Source: Deltaproteobacteria bacterium (GTDB lineage: Bacteria > Desulfobacterota > Syntrophia > Syntrophales > UBA8958). Taken from it: a DNA stretch of 47,381 bases. Below the pieces are notes generated by a model. That model was not told where the DNA came from. It did no database searches and saw only the letters and a program-made list of their open reading frames with translations. The translations under genes and the position numbers were made by a program. This document shows, piece by piece, positions 41,923-47,381 of the stretch (positions are counted from its first letter, which is position 1; each line of letters opens with the position of its first letter). Location: assembly GCA_029553375.1 (NCBI GenBank), contig JAKPCH010000096.1:1-47381 (forward strand). Direction: 5' to 3'.

Positions 41923-41923
41923 G

Positions 41924-43075
41924 TCACATGCCCTCCCTTCTGAGGGTCAGGAAGGTCAAAAGACTGAGCAGCAACGCCATCGCGGCCAGGACGAGGAAGT
42001 TGGGCCAGAGGAGGGCCAGGCCCAGGTTCTTGAGATAGACCCCCTTGAGGACGTTGATGAAGTAGGTGGCGGGGACGATGTAGGTCACGGGGCGGATGGC
42101 CGCGGGCATGTTGATGATGGGGAAGACGAAATCGGACAGGAGCATGGAGGGCAGAAAGGTCACCAGGGGGGCGATCTGGTTGGCGATGATCTGGGAGCGG
42201 GTGGCGGCGGAGATGAAAAGGCCTAAAGATACGGCGACGCAGAGGTAGAGGGTGACGGCGCCGAGGAGGACGAGAAAGTCCGCCTTCATGACGATGCCGA
42301 ACAGGAGCTGCCCCAGGAGGACGGCGGTGAGGACGTCGGCCATGGTGATGAGGAGATAGGGCAGGGCCTTGCCCACGAGAAACTCCCCCGCCCCGAGGGG
42401 GAGGGACTTGAGGGTCTCCATCGTCCCGTTCTCGTACTCCCGGGCGATGACGAGGGAGGTGAGCATGGCGCCCACGATCATGATGATGACGCCGATGATC
42501 CCCGGGACGATGAGGTTGCGGCTCTCGAGGTCCTCGTTGAACCAGATCCTGATGCGGCCCTCCAGGGGCGGCTTCCTCTCCCCCTCGCCCAGGCGGTTCA
42601 GGTATTCCTTCAGGCGCCGCGAGTTTTCCCCCTCGATGAAGGCGTTCACGTAGCCGACGGTCATCCACCCGAAATTGGGGTCGCTGCCGTCGACGATGAC
42701 CTGGAGGGGGGCCTCCCGGTCGGCCCTCAGGTTGCGTCCCCAGTCGGGGGGGATGATGACGGCGAGGGAGGCCTTCCCCGCATCGAGCCAGGCGGCGGCG
42801 CCCTTCGTGTCCGCCGGGTAGGCGGCCACGTGGAAGTAGGCCGAGGCGTCGAGGCGCCGGGCGAGGTCGCGGCTCTCCGCGGAGCCGTCGTGGTCCACGA
42901 CGACGGTGGTGATGTTGTCCACATCGAGACTCAGGGCGTACCCGAAGAGGAGGATGAGGATGATGGGGAGGGCGAAGGCGAGGTAGAGGCTCCGGTAGTC
43001 GCGGATGATATGGTAGAACTCCTTGCGGGCCACGGCCTGGACCTTCCTGAGGGAGGAAAGGACCCCCTTCATCAC
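41924..43075 (-). CDS. ybhS: ABC-2 permease, YbhS-like
   Basis: 383 residues. Opens KVQAVARKEFYHIIRDYRSLYLAFALPIILILLFGYALSLDVD (in pieces), then an extracytoplasmic domain and five membrane helices with REYENGTMETLKSLPLGAGEFLVGKALPY, the coupling loop. Start ATG overlaps the upstream ATPase stop by four bases. The paralogous permease at 40801 follows. Both halves keep the pattern of the YbhS/YbhR pair. Confidence 0.88.
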   Translation of the reverse strand: MMKGVLSSLRKVQAVARKEFYHIIRDYRSLYLAFALPIILILLFGYALSLDVDNITTVVVDHDGSAESRDLARRLDASAYFHVAAYPADTKGAAAWLDAGKASLAVIIPPDWGRNLRADREAPLQVIVDGSDPNFGWMTVGYVNAFIEGENSRRLKEYLNRLGEGERKPPLEGRIRIWFNEDLESRNLIVPGIIGVIIMIVGAMLTSLVIAREYENGTMETLKSLPLGAGEFLVGKALPYLLITMADVLTAVLLGQLLFGIVMKADFLVLLGAVTLYLCVAVSLGLFISAATRSQIIANQIAPLVTFLPSMLLSDFVFPIINMPAAIRPVTYIVPATYFINVLKGVYLKNLGLALLWPNFLVLAAMALLLSLLTFLTLRREGM

Positions 43076-43833
43076 GCCGCCCCCCTGCCCATGAGGGCGA
43101 TGAAGGCGTCGTTGAGGTCCGCGTTTTCCCTTTCGGGGCAGGCGTTTCTGATTATCCCGCCGGGGGGACCCTGGGCGACGATGCGCCCCTGGTTGATCAT
43201 GACGAGGCGGTCGCAGTTCGTCGCCTCGTCCATGTAGTGGGTCGTGACGAAGACGGTGATCCCCTCCCGGGTCAGTTCCCTGATGAAGTTCCAGAAGTGG
43301 CGCCTCGTGACGGGGTCCACACCGGAGGTCGGCTCGTCGAGGAAGAGGATCTCGGGCCTATGGAGGAGGGCGCAGCCCAGGGCGAGGCGCTGCCGCCACC
43401 CCTGGGGCAGGTCGCGGGTGAGACGGTCCTTCACGTCCCAGAGGCGCGTCATCGTCAGGACCCAGTCCATCCTCTCCTCCCACAGCCCGGGAGGCACGGC
43501 GTAAACACCCAAATAGAAGCGGATGTTCTCCCGGGGCGTCAGGTCCTCGTAGAGGGAAAAACGCTGGGACATGTAGCCGATGGAGGCCTTGATGGCCTCC
43601 GTTTCCGTATAGATGTCGTGACCCGCCACGACCCCCTCGCCGGCCGTGGGGGTGAGGATCCCGCAGAGCATGCGGATGGTCGTCGATTTCCCCGAGCCGT
43701 TGGAGCCGAGGAAGCCGAAGATCTCACCCCTCCGCACGGAAAAGGTGACGCCGTCGACGGCGGCGAAGGACCCGAAGCGTTTGACCAGGTCCCGGACCCT
43801 TATGACCGCCCCGTTGTCCGTAGTCATGGACAC
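43072..43833 (-). CDS. ABC transporter ATPase (second YbhF-half type)
   Basis: 253 residues (GTG 43833, or ATG 43827 two codons later). Walker A GFLGSNGSGKSTTIRML, Q-loop IGYMSQRFSLYEDLTP, signature region LPQGWRQRLALGCALLHRP, Walker B ILFLDEPTSGVDP and H-loop TTHYMDEA. The L-P-x-G-W-R-Q-R signature is the variant of the second ATPase domain of E. coli YbhF. In E. coli both domains are in one protein; here they are separate genes. Seven bases separate it from the first ATPase. Confidence 0.9.
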   Translation of the reverse strand: MSMTTDNGAVIRVRDLVKRFGSFAAVDGVTFSVRRGEIFGFLGSNGSGKSTTIRMLCGILTPTAGEGVVAGHDIYTETEAIKASIGYMSQRFSLYEDLTPRENIRFYLGVYAVPPGLWEERMDWVLTMTRLWDVKDRLTRDLPQGWRQRLALGCALLHRPEILFLDEPTSGVDPVTRRHFWNFIRELTREGITVFVTTHYMDEATNCDRLVMINQGRIVAQGPPGGIIRNACPERENADLNDAFIALMGRGAA

Positions 43834-43840
43834 GAAAACC

Positions 43841-44641
43841 TCAACGCCCCGGGACGCCCCCGGTCCGAAGGAAAGATTCGCCGGCCGTCCGGGGGTCCGC
43901 CGCCTCGATGCGGGCGATCATGGCCTCCTCCAGGTCGCCGTGGGGGCCCTTCACGGCCTCGGGGGTGTCCCAGGCAAGGATCTCCCCCCGGTGCATAAGG
44001 ACCACGGTGTCGCACAGGGACCCCTCGTCGAGATAGGCCGTGGAGACGACGATCGTCATCCCCTCCCGGCGCCGGGAAAGGAGGATCTCCCAGAACTCCC
44101 GCCGCGAGACGGGGTCGACGCCGTTGGTGGGTTCGTCGAGGATGAGGAGGGAGGGTTCGTGGACGAGGACGCAGGCGAGGGCCAGCTTCTGCTTCATCCC
44201 CCCGGAGAGGGCGCCGGCGGGGCGGTCGTGGAACGGTAGGAGGTTGGAGAAGCCCAGGTATGTCTCCCGGCGCCGGGGGCGGTCGGCGGGGGGGATATCG
44301 AAGACGTCCATGAAGAAACGGAGGTTCTCGTCCACCGTCAGGTCCTCGTAGAGGCCGAAGCGCTGGGGCATGTAACCGATGAGGGGTTTGATGAGGTCCT
44401 TGCGGGTCGTGACGTCCATCCCGGCGATGGTGATCCTGCCCTCCGTCGGGGGGAGCATGGTGGCCATCATCCTCAGGAGGGTCGATTTTCCCGCCCCGTC
44501 GGATCCGATGAGCCCCACCACCGTCCCCGCCTCCACCGTCAGGGAGAGGCGGCCGACGGCCGTGAGTTCGCCGAAGCGTCTCGTCACGCCCTCCACGGTC
44601 ACCAGGGGGGCGGCGGATGACCCGTAGCCCGTCAAGGTCAA
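43841..44641 (-). CDS. ABC transporter ATPase (first YbhF-half type)
   Basis: 266 residues, apparently from TTG 44641. Walker A GLIGSDGAGKSTLLRMM, Q-loop IGYMPQRFGLYEDLTV, canonical signature LSGGMKQKLALACVLVHEP, Walker B LLILDEPTNGVDP, then STAYLDEGS, where the switch His of the H-loop is replaced (T-A-Y instead of T-H-Y). The missing H-loop His suggests a reduced hydrolysis site in the ATPase pair. It follows the adaptor gene by four bases. The N-terminal residues before VTVEGVTRRFG are uncertain. Confidence 0.88.
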   Translation of the reverse strand: MTLTGYGSSAAPLVTVEGVTRRFGELTAVGRLSLTVEAGTVVGLIGSDGAGKSTLLRMMATMLPPTEGRITIAGMDVTTRKDLIKPLIGYMPQRFGLYEDLTVDENLRFFMDVFDIPPADRPRRRETYLGFSNLLPFHDRPAGALSGGMKQKLALACVLVHEPSLLILDEPTNGVDPVSRREFWEILLSRRREGMTIVVSTAYLDEGSLCDTVVLMHRGEILAWDTPEAVKGPHGDLEEAMIARIEAADPRTAGESFLRTGGVPGR

Positions 44642-44645
44642 GCCC

Positions 44646-45656
44646 CTACTTGAGCCTGGCGTCGGCGGGCATGCCCGTCTTCAGCTCCAGATCGGGGTTG
44701 GGGATGGAGATCTTCACGAGGTACACCAGCTTGACCCGCTCCTTCTTCGTCTGGATGATCTTGGGCGTGAACTCGCCCACGGGGGAGACGAAGGTCACGA
44801 CGCCCCGGTAGGTCTTGCCCGGGAAGGTGTCGATCCGGACCTCGGCCTCCTGGGACGGTTTCACCTTGCCGATCTCCGTCTCGCCCACGAAGATCTTCAG
44901 GTCGATCCTCCTCAGGTCGGCCAGGGTCAGGACCTCCCGGGAAGGGGAAACGACCTCGCCGGGTTCGACGTTGCGGCTGGTGATGATCCCGTCGAAGGGG
45001 GCCAGAAGTTTCGTGTAGCCCGCCTGGAGGGCCGCCTGTTCCACGCCGGCCCTGGCCTGGAGGACCTGGGCCCGGGCCGCCTCCACCTCCCTGCCGACGG
45101 CCTCGATCCTCTTGAGGTTGCTCCGGGCCTGGGAGAGGGCCGTCTCGGCCTCCGTCAGGCGCGAGGCGGCCGTGTCGGCGTGGAGCCGTAATGCGTCCCG
45201 GTCCTTCTCCGTGACGATCTGCTCCTTGTAGAGGGCCTCGTAACGATCCCGGTTGCGCCGGGCGTCTTCCGCCGCCTGGCGGGCCGCCCGGAGGGCGGCC
45301 TCCGTCCGTACCACGTCCGCCGGGAGGGTGGCGCGGTATATCTCCGCCATGGTCTGGAGCTGCTCCAGGGTCTTTTGGGACCGCTCAAGGTTGGCCCGGG
45401 CCTGATCGAGGCGGGCCGTGAACTCCGCCGTTTCCAGTTCCGCCAGGACCTGGCCCGCCTTTACCTCCTGGCCCTCCCTGACGTGCACCGCCGCCACCCT
45501 GCCGCCCGCCTGGAAGGCCAGGCGCGCCTCCACGGCCTCGAGGGTCCCCGAGTAGGAGAGATCGCCCTGCCGGGACCACCACTGCCCCAGGTAGACGAAG
45601 GCGCCGACGGCGATCAGGAGGATGAAGAAGGCCCCCAGGATGAGTCTCTTTTTCAA
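44646..45656 (-). CDS. ybhG: HlyD-family membrane fusion protein, YbhG-like
   Basis: 336 residues from TTG 45656 (GKKRLIL-type start MKKRLILGAFFILLIAVGAFVYL gives a single N-terminal anchor). Lipoyl half ARLAFQAGGRVAAVHVREGQEVKAGQVLAELET, a long coiled-coil hairpin rich in Gln/Arg/Ala (about 85-200), second lipoyl half YTKLLAPFDGIITSRNVEPGEVVSPSREVLTLADL (in pieces), and a C-terminal beta domain. It would connect the ABC permeases to the outer envelope. First gene of the five-gene export operon; 14 bases after the lon stop on the same strand, so readthrough from lon is possible. Confidence 0.88.
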   Translation of the reverse strand: MKKRLILGAFFILLIAVGAFVYLGQWWSRQGDLSYSGTLEAVEARLAFQAGGRVAAVHVREGQEVKAGQVLAELETAEFTARLDQARANLERSQKTLEQLQTMAEIYRATLPADVVRTEAALRAARQAAEDARRNRDRYEALYKEQIVTEKDRDALRLHADTAASRLTEAETALSQARSNLKRIEAVGREVEAARAQVLQARAGVEQAALQAGYTKLLAPFDGIITSRNVEPGEVVSPSREVLTLADLRRIDLKIFVGETEIGKVKPSQEAEVRIDTFPGKTYRGVVTFVSPVGEFTPKIIQTKKERVKLVYLVKISIPNPDLELKTGMPADARLK

Positions 45657-45670
45657 GGTCCCGTCACCCC

Positions 45671-47380
45671 CTAAAGAAGACCGGACCCTTTTAGGACCTC
45701 CATCATCTCATCCACGAAGATGAACTCGATGTCCTTTCTGATCTTGGGGGGTATGTCTTCCATGTCCTTCCGGTTCCAGCGGGGGAGGATGACCGTCTTG
45801 ATCCCGGCCCGGTGGGCGGCCAGGACCTTTTCCTTTATCCCGCCGACGGGGAGGACCAGGCCCCGGAGGGTGATCTCCCCCGTCATGGCCAGGTCCTTCT
45901 TGACGGGTTTGTTCTTGAGGAGGGAGGTGAGGGCCGCCAGGATCGTCACGCCCGCCGAGGGGCCGTCCTTCGGTATGGCCCCGGAGGGGACGTGGATGTG
46001 TATGTCGAGGTTCTCGAAGAAATCCGCCGCCAGCCCCAGGGCCTCCGTGTTGGCCCTGATGAAGCTCAGGGCCGCCGAGGCCGACTCCTTCATCACGTCC
46101 CCCAGTTGACCCGTGAGGGTGAGGCCCTTCTTGCCCGGCATGGCCGTGGCCTCGATGAAGAGGAGGTCACCCCCCGTGGGCGTCCAGGCCAGGCCCATGA
46201 CGACGCCCGGCTTGGAGGTCCGGGCGGCCGTCTCCTGGAAGGTGCGCACGGGTCCCAGGTAGCGGGGGATATCCTTCCGGCGGATGACGTGTTTGCCCCT
46301 GGCCCCCTCGGCCACGGCGCTGGCCACGCCCCGGCAGACGGCCGCTATCTCCCGCTCCAGGTTCCTCACCCCCGCCTCCCTGGTATAGCCCGAGATGATC
46401 GCCTGTACCGCCCCCTTCGTGAAGGATATGAGGTCCGGCGTCAGGCCGTTTTCGGCGATCTGCCTGGGGATGAGGTAGCGGCGGGCGATGTGCAGTTTCT
46501 CCTCGCTCGTGTAGCTCACCAGCTCGATGATCTCCAGACGGTCCCGCAGGGCGGGGGGGATGGTGTCGAGGATGTTGGCCGTGGTGATGAACATGACGTG
46601 GGACAGGTCGAAGGCCAGATCGAGGTAGTGGTCCACGAAGGAGTTGTTCTGGGCGGGGTCGAGGACCTCCAGGAGGGCCGAGGAGGGGTCGCCCCGGAAA
46701 TCGCTGCCCACCTTGTCGATCTCGTCGAGCATGAAGACGGGATTGTTGGACTCGGCCCGGCGGATGCCCTGGATGATCCTTCCCGGGAGGGCCCCGATGT
46801 AGGTACGCCGGTGTCCCCTGATCTCGGCCTCGTCCCTCACGCCCCCCAGGGCGATGCGCACGAACTTGCGTCCCAGGGCCCGGGCGATGGACTGGCCCAG
46901 GGAGGTCTTGCCCGTCCCCGGGGGGCCCACGAAGCAGAGGATGGGACCCCGGGTGTCGGGTTTCAGCTTCCTGACGGCCAGATATTCGATGATGCGCTTT
47001 TTCGGTTTTTCCAGGCCCCAGTGGTCCTCGTCCAGGACCCGCCTGGCCTTCTTGATGTCCAGGTTGTCCTCCGTCCCCTCCCGCCAGGGGAGGGCGAGGA
47101 TCCAATCGAGGTAGGTGGAAGAGACGGTATACTCGGCCGACGAGGGGTGCATCCTCTCCAGGCGCGCCAGTTCCCTCTCCGCCTCCTTGCGGGCCTCCTC
47201 GGGGAGGTCCTTGGCCGCCAGTTTCGCCCGGTACTCCTCGATCTCCACCCTCGTCTCGTCGCTCTCCCCGAGTTCCTTGCGGATGGCGTTGAGCTGCTGG
47301 CGGAGATAGTACTCCCTCTGGCTCTTCTCCATGTCGTCCTTGACCTGGGACTGGATCTTGTTGCCCAACTCCAGGATTTC
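45671..47380 (-). CDS. lon: ATP-dependent Lon protease, 5' end outside the window
   Basis: The frame is open to the window edge; about 569 C-terminal residues of a usual 780-810 are present. Contents: coiled-coil part [25 protein letters not shown]+ module with Walker [10 protein letters not shown] and Walker [12 protein letters not shown], the arginine-finger region [11 protein letters not shown], then the protease domain with the catalytic Ser in [10 protein letters not shown] and Lys in [14 protein letters not shown]. The substrate-binding N-domain is cut off. Degrades misfolded and regulatory proteins. Both catalytic residues are intact. No terminator is seen between it and the YbhG-like gene. 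Confidence 0.95.
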   Translation of the reverse strand, partial: EILELGNKIQSQVKDDMEKSQREYYLRQQLNAIRKELGESDETRVEIEEYRAKLAAKDLPEEARKEAERELARLERMHPSSAEYTVSSTYLDWILALPWREGTEDNLDIKKARRVLDEDHWGLEKPKKRIIEYLAVRKLKPDTRGPILCFVGPPGTGKTSLGQSIARALGRKFVRIALGGVRDEAEIRGHRRTYIGALPGRIIQGIRRAESNNPVFMLDEIDKVGSDFRGDPSSALLEVLDPAQNNSFVDHYLDLAFDLSHVMFITTANILDTIPPALRDRLEIIELVSYTSEEKLHIARRYLIPRQIAENGLTPDLISFTKGAVQAIISGYTREAGVRNLEREIAAVCRGVASAVAEGARGKHVIRRKDIPRYLGPVRTFQETAARTSKPGVVMGLAWTPTGGDLLFIEATAMPGKKGLTLTGQLGDVMKESASAALSFIRANTEALGLAADFFENLDIHIHVPSGAIPKDGPSAGVTILAALTSLLKNKPVKKDLAMTGEITLRGLVLPVGGIKEKVLAAHRAGIKTVILPRWNRKDMEDIPPKIRKDIEFIFVDEMMEVLKGSGLL

Positions 47381-47381
47381 C

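Noticed and set aside
1-47381. CRISPR arrays, insertion sequences, prophage or integrase genes
   Set aside because: No regularly spaced repeats, transposase or integrase motifs, or flanking target duplications were found, including next to the tRNA gene.

Overview
This 47.4 kb window is GC-rich chromosomal DNA from a Gram-negative bacterium. An arabinose-5-phosphate isomerase (KDO/LPS synthesis), RND tripartite efflux genes, many lipoprotein signals and a Lon protease point that way. My best inference is a deltaproteobacterial (Desulfobacterota, syntroph or sulfate-reducer type) lineage, because of the selenium-type yedF/DUF3343/cysteine desulfurase trio, a stand-alone beta-oxidation operon and a radical-SAM/SPASM cassette of the 'SynChlorMet' (Scm) kind, known from such organisms. 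Arg codons AGG and Gly codons GGG are very common. Because of the GC bias, long antisense open frames shadow almost every gene.

Layout. 1-2264: the 3' remnant of a CoA-dehydratase-type activase, then yedF, a DUF3343 gene and a cysteine-desulfurase-like gene in one tight operon. 2546-6239: envelope glycosylation genes (a TMTC-like membrane protein with TPRs, a DegT aminotransferase on the minus strand, a GT2 glycosyltransferase). 6332-12796: a TetR regulator with a clear palindromic operator, followed by acyl-CoA dehydrogenase, a fused hydroxyacyl-CoA dehydrogenase/enoyl-CoA hydratase and a thiolase, i.e. a self-contained fatty-acid beta-oxidation operon. 12941-15285: a small tail-anchored protein, tRNA-Val(CAC) with a textbook terminator, a secreted metallo-beta-lactamase-fold hydrolase and KdsD. 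15324-19273: a membrane-anchored transglutaminase-like protein translationally coupled to an ABC exporter. 19283-22606: a dienoyl-CoA-isomerase-like enzyme (minus) and a TPR/CHAT-protease lipoprotein (plus). 22655-30186: a frameshifted TetR gene with an intact operator, the three genes of an AcrAB-TolC type pump, and a radical SAM gene.

30363-36780 holds two tandem paralogous RND permeases that each carry a C-terminal cyclic-nucleotide-binding domain. The second has a 95-residue Tyr-rich insertion, an AT-rich 5' part and flank, and a 3' end nearly identical in DNA to the first copy. 37099-39625 is the most interesting locus: a PqqD-like carrier/recognition protein and two radical SAM/SPASM enzymes under their own promoter, bounded by terminators, with no obvious precursor gene. 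A leader-like reading frame lacking a canonical start codon lies directly after the second enzyme. The rest of the window is on the minus strand: lon (cut by the window edge), a YbhG-F-S-R type ABC export operon in which the two ATPase domains are separate genes, and an unrecognised protein with a possible degenerate nuclease-like C-terminal half.

All family assignments are from reading translated motifs by eye; no database search was run.
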